From Acholeplasmatales bacterium Tener_01 (GTDB lineage: Bacteria; Bacillota_I; Bacilli_A; ML615J-28; CAG-698): DNA of 6,144 nt. The position numbers were made by a program, and so were the translations under genes. Positions 1 through 5,116 of the stretch are shown here, piece after piece. The number at the start of each line of letters is the position of its first letter. Within the stretch, counting starts at the first letter, position 1. The stretch is taken from positions 1 through 6,144 of the forward strand of contig LVBR01000082.1 of NCBI GenBank assembly GCA_001604495.1. Reading direction: 5' to 3'. A model generated the notes under the pieces. It did no database searches. It was not told where the DNA came from and saw only the letters and a program-made list of their open reading frames with translations.

Positions 1-320
1 AGATTATTACTTTTATTGTTTTATTCATTTTAATCTTAATTTTATTAAAGATTATTATTAAGATTATGGAAAATGCTGTTGATAAGAGTACGATTGCTAA
101 AGTATTTGATAAGATCTTAGGTTTAGGCCTTGGTGCTATTAAAGGTGCCCTACTAGTTTGTGTGACTTTCTTGCTACTAGGACTAGTATGTAGGTTTGTT
201 GATCAAGTAAAAGACTTTGTTAATGTTAAGTTTTTCCTTGAAGATGATACTGTGATGTCGCTATCGAAGTACATTTACACGGAAAATCCGCTTTCAACAT
301 TGTTTAAAATGATATTTTAA
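1..320 (+). CDS. CvpA-family membrane protein, 3' end only (partial)
   Basis: The reading frame is open from position 3 to the TAA at 318-320, so the gene begins upstream of the window; the ATG at 66 is an internal methionine, not the start. About 105 residues are visible. A very hydrophobic Ile/Leu-rich segment (bases 3-62) looks like a membrane helix. It is followed by a short polar linker and a glycine-spaced second helix (about 132-198, containing GLGLGAIKGALLV), then a polar tail of about 35 residues. The order helix, short linker, 'lGaikG' helix is typical of the C-terminal half of CvpA (colicin V production) family proteins, small four-helix membrane proteins common next to housekeeping genes in Bacillota. 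Their biochemical role is poorly defined. Assignment rests on pattern only, because the N-terminal half is missing; another small membrane protein family is possible. Confidence 0.6.
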   Translation, partial: IITFIVLFILILILLKIIIKIMENAVDKSTIAKVFDKILGLGLGAIKGALLVCVTFLLLGLVCRFVDQVKDFVNVKFFLEDDTVMSLSKYIYTENPLSTLFKMIF

Positions 321-327
321 TTATGAT

Positions 328-359
328 AATCCCCTCATAAAAGAGGGGATTTTTCTTTT
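328..359 (+). terminator. Intrinsic terminator after the CvpA-like gene
   Basis: A perfect 9-bp stem (AATCCCCTC at 328-336 with GAGGGGATT at 343-351) has the 6-base loop ATAAAA and runs into a T-rich tract (350-359, one C). It begins 8 bases after the stop codon. Its G+C-rich core stands out from the AT-rich surroundings. It separates the upstream operon from the transporter promoter at 363. Confidence 0.93.
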
Positions 360-362
360 GGA

Positions 363-391
363 TTGTTTTAATCTTGGTATTATGTTATAAT
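363..391 (+). promoter_or_regulatory. Sigma-A promoter with extended -10 for the transporter gene
   Basis: The -10 box TATAAT (386-391) is perfect and is preceded by TGT (383-385), an extended -10 (TGN) element. With a 17-bp spacer the -35 is TTGTTT (363-368), matching TTGACA at only three of six bases, which the extended -10 can offset. The predicted transcript start near 398 leaves an untranslated leader of only about 20 bases. No obvious catabolite-repression (cre-like) operator is seen around it. Confidence 0.75.
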
Positions 392-417
392 CTTATCGGA
401 AAAGAGAGGATTTTTAT

Positions 418-1905
418 ATGAAGTTCACAAAAGATTATTTGCGTAGAACTATGTGGATTGGCCTAGCATTCTTCGGAATACTACTTGTTTGGCAATTATA
501 TAATTCATATTGTTCTCCAATGTTGTCATTCATGTTTGCACGTCACGACTACAAAGAAGCAGTTGAATTAGGTGCAAATGCTGGCTTCAACACAATGAAA
601 GACTTACTTGCCCATGGATTTATTACTGAGGCTGATTACCTTCAAATCCAATGGAAAGTTGGTATCATTATGGCCCTTGATAATATTGCGGCATTGTTTA
701 TCATGCCAATATTTGGTTCTTTGTCTGATAAGACTAAGACTAAATTAGGCAAGAGAACACCTTATATTATCGTTGGTTCAGTTGTTACTGCTTGCGTTTT
801 ACCACTTGTTCCACTATTTTTCTCAAAAGCCATGGCTGGAACTGATGCAGCATTACTTGGAATGATTGTTGGAATGATAACTACAATGTGCGTTATTATT
901 GTATTTATGATGAGTTATCGTTCACCTGCTGTTGCACTTATGCCGGATTTAACACCTAAACCATTAAGAAGTAGAGCTAATGGTATTATCAATATCGTTG
1001 GTTACGTTGGTGGTGCTGTTGGTAGCGTTGCAGCAATCGTTATTCCAGTAACTAAATACATTGATGGTAGTAATCGTTCACTATGGATGCTTGAAATTCC
1101 ATTTATCGTATGTAGCGTATTCTTATTATTATCACTTTTATTATTATTAATTAAAGTTCGTGAAAATGCATTGCATGCTCAACTTGATGAAGAAATCAGG
1201 AAAGGTGATGCAATGGGTGAATCAGCAGAACAAGTTACAACAACAGAAAAATTATCTAAGAACAATATGCGTAACTTAGTTTTGATTTTGATTGCTGAAA
1301 TGTTATGGTTTATGGCACTTAATGCAGTTGAAACATTCCAAACTAACTATGTAATGTTCTGGCGTGATACATCTAGTGCTGGTGGTGCTATTATGACAGT
1401 TGTCAGTGGTGGTGCATCAGTAATCGGCTTCTTACTAGCAGGATACTTAGCTGATAAGATTGGCCGTAAATGGACAATTTTCAGTGGAATTTGTCTAGTA
1501 TGTGTATGTTATGTGATTTATTCATTAATTCCAAAAGCAGAAGTTAATGTAGATAGTCCATTTAGCGCAAGTCTTCCTTGGATTTTCTTTGTATTACTTC
1601 CAATGATTGGCTTTGGATCATCACTAATTCACATCTGTTCATTCCCACTTGTTACTGACTACTGTACATCAGATAAATTAGGTAAGTTTACTTCCCTATA
1701 TTACACTGCATCAATGCTTGCACAATCAGTAACTCCTATCCTTATCGGTTTCATCTTCATTAAGACTACTTGGAGAGCACTTCCAATCTATTCAAGTATT
1801 TTAATGGCTTTAGCAGGATGCGTATTCTTCTTTGTTAAAGCGCCTCATAAGAAAGATACTGGTAGTAACGCTAAAGGTTTAGAAGCTTTAGGTAGCGATG
1901 ATTAA
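418..1905 (+). CDS. MFS transporter, GPH/SLC45-like sugar carrier (substrate unknown)
   Basis: A 495-residue major-facilitator transporter with about 12 predicted membrane helices (near 13-33, 82-100, 115-135, 145-167, 190-212, 225-246, 284-305, 322-345, 353-371, 386-408, 426-447, 455-473) and a polar central loop at 247-283. The loop after helix 2 carries GSLSDKTKTKLGKRTP (100-115), and the second half repeats the signature as GYLADKIGRK (342-351). The segment around 167-190, with YRSP, a conserved-looking Asp177 (MPDLTP) and RSRANGI, resembles the sucrose-transporter/SLC45 branch of the GPH family. Members are usually cation symporters for disaccharides or glycosides; that substrate class is inference. 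The stretch between helices 1 and 2 (about 34-80) is unusually long and polar. GAGAGGA (404-410) lies 7 bases before the ATG. The gene is monocistronic, between its own promoter and terminator, with no sugar-metabolism gene beside it. Confidence 0.85.
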   Translation: MKFTKDYLRRTMWIGLAFFGILLVWQLYNSYCSPMLSFMFARHDYKEAVELGANAGFNTMKDLLAHGFITEADYLQIQWKVGIIMALDNIAALFIMPIFGSLSDKTKTKLGKRTPYIIVGSVVTACVLPLVPLFFSKAMAGTDAALLGMIVGMITTMCVIIVFMMSYRSPAVALMPDLTPKPLRSRANGIINIVGYVGGAVGSVAAIVIPVTKYIDGSNRSLWMLEIPFIVCSVFLLLSLLLLLIKVRENALHAQLDEEIRKGDAMGESAEQVTTTEKLSKNNMRNLVLILIAEMLWFMALNAVETFQTNYVMFWRDTSSAGGAIMTVVSGGASVIGFLLAGYLADKIGRKWTIFSGICLVCVCYVIYSLIPKAEVNVDSPFSASLPWIFFVLLPMIGFGSSLIHICSFPLVTDYCTSDKLGKFTSLYYTASMLAQSVTPILIGFIFIKTTWRALPIYSSILMALAGCVFFFVKAPHKKDTGSNAKGLEALGSDD

Positions 1906-1909
1906 TGAA

Positions 1910-1948
1910 AAAGGAACTATTTACTTTCGTAAATGGTTCCTTTATTTT
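1910..1948 (+). terminator. Long-stem intrinsic terminator after the transporter gene
   Basis: Bases 1910-1924 pair with 1929-1943 to give an uninterrupted 15-bp stem (one T-G wobble, 1918/1935) capped by the four-base loop TTTC. A T-rich tail (1941-1948, broken by one A) follows. On the opposite strand the stem would also be followed by a T-run, so it could act in both directions, but no gene faces it. It lies about 27 bases before the -35 box of the rplU promoter. Confidence 0.88.
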
Positions 1949-1950
1949 CA

Positions 1951-2003
1951 TGAAAAATATAAAAGAATTTTACCTTGACAAAATCGCAAAAAAAGAGTAT
2001 AAT
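1951..2003 (+). promoter_or_regulatory. Strong sigma-A promoter of the rplU-prp-rpmA operon
   Basis: TTGACA (1975-1980) and TATAAT (1998-2003) are both perfect consensus boxes with the optimal 17-bp spacer. The preceding 1951-1971 is almost entirely A/T with A-runs, resembling an UP element that binds the RNA polymerase alpha subunit. This is the strongest promoter in the window, as expected for ribosomal protein genes. Transcription should start near 2010. Confidence 0.93.
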
Positions 2004-2009
2004 AACATC

Positions 2010-2096
2010 GTTGTGTGATAAGAAGCACAACCGCACAGAAAAGGTTTTGAAAAAAACTAGTGTTTTACCTTAATGGCGTGTCTTAAAAATTTTATG
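2010..2096 (+). promoter_or_regulatory. Structured 5' leader of rplU (candidate L21 leader)
   Basis: About 100 transcribed bases precede rplU. Visible pairing: GTTGTG (2010-2015) with CACAAC (2026-2031), extendable by a T-G pair. An alternative pairs GTGTG (2013-2017) with CGCAC (2032-2036). A second hairpin pairs AAGGT (2041-2045) with ACCTT (2067-2071) and AAAAC (2053-2057) with GTTTT (2062-2066) around the loop TAGT, with a 7-base bulge on the 5' side. Bacillota commonly carry an L21 leader element here, thought to let ribosomal protein excess repress its own operon. Position, size and two-hairpin layout fit, but I assign it by context and not by a covariance-model match. No T-run follows, so control would more likely act on translation than on termination. 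Confidence 0.6.
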
Positions 2097-2103
2097 AGGA
2101 GGT
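2097..2103 (+). promoter_or_regulatory. Shine-Dalgarno site that fixes the rplU start
   Basis: AGGAGGT lies 8 bases before the ATG at 2112. An in-frame ATG at 2073 would add 13 residues (beginning MACLKNF), but it has no ribosome binding site, lies at the foot of the leader hairpin, and its extension is absent from L21 proteins, which begin with MYAI-type sequences. The start at 2112 is therefore chosen. Confidence 0.93.
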
Positions 2104-2111
2104 GCTTTAGA

Positions 2112-2411
2112 ATGTATGCAATTATTGAAACTGGTGGTAAACAATATCGCGTTGAAGAAAACACAGAATTATTCATTGAAAAATTAGATGTTGAAAAAGA
2201 TGGCGAAGTTGTTTTTGATAAGGTTTTGATGGTAAATGGTAAAGTTGGAACTCCATATGTTGAAGGTGCAACTGTTAAAGCTGTTTGTGAAAAACATGGA
2301 AAAGCTAAGAAGATTATCGTTTACAAATATAAATCAAAGAAGAACTACCATAAGAAACAAGGTCATCGTCAACCTTATACTAAGGTTAAAGTTGTAGCAA
2401 TCGAGGGTTAA
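2112..2411 (+). CDS. rplU: 50S ribosomal protein L21 (bL21)
   Basis: A 99-residue protein, close to the usual length of about 100. It starts MYAIIETGGKQYRV, the typical L21 N-terminus, and carries the basic C-terminal signature near residues 76-93 (KKNYHKKQGHRQPYTKVKV). bL21 binds 23S rRNA in the large ribosomal subunit and is needed for its assembly. It is the first gene of an operon with prp, which follows after a 2-base gap, and rpmA, the order conserved in Bacillota. A perfect-consensus promoter and a structured leader precede it, so expression is probably high and under feedback control. Nothing is missing or unusual in the protein. Confidence 0.98.
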   Translation: MYAIIETGGKQYRVEENTELFIEKLDVEKDGEVVFDKVLMVNGKVGTPYVEGATVKAVCEKHGKAKKIIVYKYKSKKNYHKKQGHRQPYTKVKVVAIEG

Positions 2412-2413
2412 TT

Positions 2414-2725
2414 ATGACTAAGGCTGCTATTACTTTGGACAATACTCAAGTTAGAGTTTTGGTTAGTGGTCATTCTAATTATGACGTCAGAGGTAAAGAC
2501 ATTGTCTGTAGTAGTGTATCATCAATCATGTTTTATGTTGCTAATTTAGTATCTGAGCTTACTAATAAATATGAATTTATTGAAGATAGTAAGAATGCAA
2601 AGATGGAATTAGTTATTAATGAAAAGAACGATACAATTGATGCCGTAATTAAATGTTTGATTTATAGTTTCGAGAATATAGCTAGCGACTATAGTGATTA
2701 TTTTAAATTAACAATTAAAAAATAA
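2414..2725 (+). CDS. prp: Ribosomal-processing cysteine protease Prp (YsxB family)
   Basis: A 103-residue protein of the Prp/YsxB family, located between rplU and rpmA as in most Bacillota. Prp cuts the N-terminal extension from L27 so that it can function in the 50S subunit. The catalytic pair is visible: His20 in the GHS motif (19-21) and Cys32 in DIVCSSVS (29-36), spaced as in the family (for example His22/Cys34 reported for the Staphylococcus aureus enzyme). The C-terminal half is the usual poorly conserved alpha/beta part. The ATG at 2414 begins 2 bases after the rplU stop, and its ribosome binding site (GAGGG, 2403-2407) lies inside the end of rplU, suggesting coupled translation. Its substrate, L27 with an intact cleavage motif, is encoded next. 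Confidence 0.95.
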   Translation: MTKAAITLDNTQVRVLVSGHSNYDVRGKDIVCSSVSSIMFYVANLVSELTNKYEFIEDSKNAKMELVINEKNDTIDAVIKCLIYSFENIASDYSDYFKLTIKK

Positions 2726-2737
2726 GGAGGTAATCTC

Positions 2738-3019
2738 ATGTTTAGACTTAATTTACAGTTTTTTGCTTCTAAGAAAGCTGCAGGTTCAACTAAGAACGGT
2801 AGAGATTCTCATGCTAAGCGTTTAGGCGCTAAGAAAGCTGATGGAGAATTCGCTCATGCAGGTTCTATCATATATCGTCAAAGAGGAACAAAAATCCTTC
2901 CTGGAACTAATGTTCAAAGAGGTGGAGACGATACACTATTTGCTACTGCAAATGGTTATGTAAAATATGAACGTAAAGGCAAGGATAAAAAACAAGTTTC
3001 TGTTTATGAGACAAGATAA
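2738..3019 (+). CDS. rpmA: 50S ribosomal protein L27 (bL27), Prp-cleaved form
   Basis: A 93-residue L27. The signature GSIIYRQRGTKILPG (42-56) matches the family pattern of G, two aliphatics, RQRG and a downstream G. It is followed by TNVQRGGDDTLFA, also typical. The N-terminus is MFRLNLQFF followed by ASKKAAGSTKNGRD. The first nine residues match the extension that Prp removes in Bacillota, with cleavage expected between Phe9 and Ala10. The exposed N-terminus of mature L27 reaches towards the peptidyl-transferase centre. The ribosome binding site AAGGAGGT (2724-2731) is perfect and overlaps the prp stop codon, 6 bases before the ATG. It is the last gene of the operon, with a terminator 10 bases downstream. 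Confidence 0.98.
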   Translation: MFRLNLQFFASKKAAGSTKNGRDSHAKRLGAKKADGEFAHAGSIIYRQRGTKILPGTNVQRGGDDTLFATANGYVKYERKGKDKKQVSVYETR

Positions 3020-3028
3020 TTAATGATT

Positions 3029-3056
3029 AAATGCATGTAGATACATGCATTTTTTT
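3029..3056 (+). terminator. Intrinsic terminator of the rplU-prp-rpmA operon
   Basis: AAATGCATGTA (3029-3039) pairs with TACATGCATTT (3042-3052). In practice the loop would be four bases (AGAT), leaving about 10 bp of stem. The 3' arm runs into seven consecutive T (3050-3056). The stem is AT-rich, so termination may be partial, allowing some read-through into obgE. Confidence 0.85.
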
Positions 3057-3065
3057 AAGATTTTA

Positions 3066-3074
3066 TGATATAAT
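3066..3074 (+). promoter_or_regulatory. Extended -10 promoter for obgE
   Basis: TATAAT (3069-3074) is perfect and is preceded by TGA (3066-3068), an extended -10 element. No good -35 box exists at 16-18 bp spacing; that position (about 3046-3051) falls within the 3' arm and T-run of the rpmA terminator. Transcription would start near 3081, directly at the ribosome binding site, leaving a leader of only about 15 bases. The promoter call rests on the -10 alone. Confidence 0.6.
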
Positions 3075-3082
3075 TTATAAGT

Positions 3083-3089
3083 AGAGGTG
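3083..3089 (+). promoter_or_regulatory. Shine-Dalgarno site that fixes the obgE start
   Basis: AGAGGTG sits 6 bases before the ATG at 3096. A GTG at 3087 is in frame and would add three residues (MKD), but it overlaps this ribosome binding site and has none of its own. Obg proteins typically begin MFxDxV, as the ATG start gives. Confidence 0.9.
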
Positions 3090-3095
3090 AAAGAT

Positions 3096-4373
3096 ATGTT
3101 TATAGATGATGTATCTTTAATTGTCAAAGCCGGTAATGGTGGTAATGGCGTTGTAGCCTTTCGAAGAGAAAAGTTTGTCCCTAAAGGTGGCCCATCAGGA
3201 GGAAATGGTGGAAGAGGTGGTGACATTATATTTGTTGGAGAAGAAGGCTTAACTACACTACTTGACTTAAAATATAATCGTATTATCAAAGCCCAAAATG
3301 GTCAAAATGGTATGGCGAAGGACTGTTTTGGTAAAGATGGTGAAGATGTTTATATTAAAGTCCCAATCGGAACCGTTGTTTATGACATCAAACATAATAT
3401 AGTTATTGCTGACATTACTCGTCACAAACAAGAAGCCATCATTGCTCATGGTGGTAAAGGCGGTCGTGGTAATAGTGCTTTTGCAACTCCAAGAATCCCT
3501 GCTCCTGAAATTTGTGAAAAAGGTTTACCAGGAGAAGAAAAAGAGATTAGAGTTGAGTTAAAAGTATTAGCTGATGTTGGACTAGTAGGATTTCCAAGCG
3601 TTGGTAAATCGACACTAATTAGTGTTGTATCACAAGCTAGACCAAAAATAGCCGATTATCACTTCACAACACTAGTTCCTAATCTTGGTGTTGTAAGAGT
3701 TAAAGACGGAAGAAGTTTCGTTATGGCTGACCTACCTGGACTAATTGAAGGAGCAAGTAGTGGCGCAGGTCTTGGCTTTCAATTCTTAAAACACATTGAA
3801 AGAACAAGAGTAATCGCTCATATTATTGATATGGGATCAGTTGAAGGACGTGATCCTTACGATGACTATATTAAAATCAATGAAGAACTAAGAAAATATG
3901 ATGAAAAATTGCTTCTTAGACCACAGATTATTGTGGCTAACAAGATGGATATGCCTGAAGCTAAAGAGAATCTAGAGAAGTTTAAGAAAAAACTTCCAGA
4001 TGCTGAGATTGTAGCAATAAGCGCATATAATCATGAAAACTTAGATGAACTTCTATATAAACTTGCTGATAAGCTTGAAACAGTATCACTTAATGAGTTT
4101 ATTGAAACTGTCAGTGAAGAAACTGTTGAATACATTTATCAAAAAGATGAAGAACCATTCACAATCACAAAAGATAAAGATGGTGTATTTAATGTCACAG
4201 GACCAATGATTAAGAAGTTCTTTGATGTTACTGACTTCTCAAGCGATGCCAATGCTAAATTATTTGCAAGGCGTCTAAGAAACTTAGGAGTTGATAATAA
4301 ACTTCGTGAACTTGGCGTTAAACATGGTGACACTGTTAGAATTTTAGATTACGAATTTGAATTCTTCGATTAA
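3096..4373 (+). CDS. obgE: Obg-family GTPase (ribosome assembly and stress control)
   Basis: A complete 425-residue Obg/CgtA GTPase. The N-terminal Obg fold (about 1-155) is rich in glycine repeats (AGNGGNG, GGPSGGNGGRGGD, HGGKGGRGN). The G domain follows with all motifs intact: G1 GFPSVGKST (165-173), switch I HFTT (189-192), G3 DLPG (212-215), G4 NKMD (282-285) and G5 SAY (309-311). The C-terminal OCT domain (about 346-425) ends in an acidic, aromatic tail (YEFEFFD). Obg proteins bind the 50S subunit, are needed for its maturation, and are linked to (p)ppGpp and stress responses. The gene is essential in most bacteria studied. It follows the L21-L27 operon in the usual Bacillota order but seems to have its own promoter. 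Length and motifs are normal. Confidence 0.98.
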   Translation: MFIDDVSLIVKAGNGGNGVVAFRREKFVPKGGPSGGNGGRGGDIIFVGEEGLTTLLDLKYNRIIKAQNGQNGMAKDCFGKDGEDVYIKVPIGTVVYDIKHNIVIADITRHKQEAIIAHGGKGGRGNSAFATPRIPAPEICEKGLPGEEKEIRVELKVLADVGLVGFPSVGKSTLISVVSQARPKIADYHFTTLVPNLGVVRVKDGRSFVMADLPGLIEGASSGAGLGFQFLKHIERTRVIAHIIDMGSVEGRDPYDDYIKINEELRKYDEKLLLRPQIIVANKMDMPEAKENLEKFKKKLPDAEIVAISAYNHENLDELLYKLADKLETVSLNEFIETVSEETVEYIYQKDEEPFTITKDKDGVFNVTGPMIKKFFDVTDFSSDANAKLFARRLRNLGVDNKLRELGVKHGDTVRILDYEFEFFD

Positions 4374-4448
4374 TGGTCTTATCTAATTTATTAGAAAGAT
4401 ACTCATTTGCTTTATTAAATATCACTTATGGGACTCTATGGGCCTAAA

Positions 4449-4455
4449 AAGGAGA
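4449..4455 (+). promoter_or_regulatory. Shine-Dalgarno site that fixes the ECF-like gene start
   Basis: AAGGAGA, with core GGAG at 4451-4454, lies 7 bases before the ATG at 4462. The in-frame ATG at 4438 would add MGLKRRQK but has only a weak GGGA (4430-4433) ahead of it, and the strong site would then lie inside the gene. The start at 4462 is preferred. Confidence 0.85.
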
Positions 4456-4461
4456 CAAAAA

Positions 4462-5100
4462 ATGAATAATAATAGTTTATTAATTAAAAAGATTGTTGGA
4501 ACATCAGTTCTAACAGCTTTAGTTATCGTTTTACAAGTAATTTCAAACTACATTACATTTGGATCAGTTAGTATTACACTAGCTTTAATTCCAATTGCAA
4601 TGGGTGCTATATTATATGGTCCACTAACTGGATTTTTCTTGGGTGTTGTGATGGGTATTATGGTATTAATTGCCCCATCAACTGCTGTATTCTTTAGTGT
4701 CAATGCCCCAGTTACAATCTTACTTTGTCCTTTAAAGACAGGCCTTGCAGGACTTGTTAGTGGTTATGTATTTAAATTCTTTGCATTTTTGGCTAAAGGA
4801 AAAGAGAAAAAGAAAGGATATTATTTTGTTGGTGTAATTATATCAGCGATCTTAGTTCCTGTTATTAATACCGCAGTATTTATCCTAGCATCTATTCTAT
4901 TCTTTAAGCCATTGTTTGGTGATTTTGTTGGTATTATAAATGCCGTCATCACAACAAACTTCCTAATTGAATTCTTAGTTAGTTCCCTTCTATCACCTAC
5001 ACTAAACACTTTAGTTAAGGTTTTATCAAGAAGAAGCAATCTAGGATTTAATAATGATTTTGTTGATTTTGAAGAAGAAAAAGAGGTTGTATTAAACTAA
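4462..5100 (+). CDS. ECF-transporter S component-like membrane protein (substrate unknown)
   Basis: A 212-residue integral membrane protein with about six helices (near 10-29, 36-52, 54-71, 87-106, 120-147, 157-188), a basic loop at 112-118 (KGKEKKK) and an acidic tail (200-208). The stretch GSVSITLALIPIAMGAILYGPLTGFFLGVVMG (34-65) resembles the S (substrate-binding) subunits of energy-coupling factor transporters of the RibU/FolT/PanT-like group: a short helix reaching the membrane around 'IPI', then a 'yGP..G...G' helix. S subunits capture vitamins or similar micronutrients and work with a shared EcfA-EcfA'-EcfT module, which is not in this window. No recognised vitamin riboswitch precedes it, so the ligand cannot be named. 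The hydrolase gene begins 16 bases after its stop, suggesting co-transcription. The promoter is unclear; read-through from obgE is possible because no good terminator separates them. Confidence 0.75.
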   Translation: MNNNSLLIKKIVGTSVLTALVIVLQVISNYITFGSVSITLALIPIAMGAILYGPLTGFFLGVVMGIMVLIAPSTAVFFSVNAPVTILLCPLKTGLAGLVSGYVFKFFAFLAKGKEKKKGYYFVGVIISAILVPVINTAVFILASILFFKPLFGDFVGIINAVITTNFLIEFLVSSLLSPTLNTLVKVLSRRSNLGFNNDFVDFEEEKEVVLN

Positions 5101-5116
5101 CTTAATTGGAGGGCGT

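Noticed and set aside
1110..1152. TTA-rich tract in the transporter as a phase-variable simple repeat
   Set aside because: It is interrupted and simply encodes the leucine-rich sixth membrane helix; there is no uniform repeat array, and slippage by units of three would not shift the frame.
2073..2111. In-frame upstream ATG extending rplU by 13 residues
   Set aside because: It has no ribosome binding site and lies at the edge of the leader hairpin, its extension is not L21-like, and a perfect AGGAGGT directs the start at 2112.
3020..3449. Two reverse-strand open frames (3020-3289 and 3267-3449)
   Set aside because: They lie antisense to the Gly-rich start of obgE, have proline- or Asn/Ile-rich low-complexity translations, and lack ribosome binding sites; they are shadows of a confirmed gene.
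4377..4399. Hairpin after obgE as an intrinsic terminator
   Set aside because: The stem is AT-rich with a bulge and is followed by ACTCATTTGC and not by a T-run, so it does not meet terminator criteria.
4434..4454. CTCT/GGAG pairing hiding the ECF-like ribosome binding site
   Set aside because: It is only 4 bp with one wobble pair, too weak to claim as a regulatory structure.
4428..4469. Thirteen-codon upstream ORF as a real leader peptide gene
   Set aside because: No ribosome binding site precedes the ATG and the composition shows no attenuator-type codon run; kept only as part of the spacer finding.
4139..5039. Reverse-strand open frames at 4139-4333 and 4821-5039
   Set aside because: They are antisense to obgE and the ECF-like gene, with no promoter, ribosome binding site or recognisable protein features.
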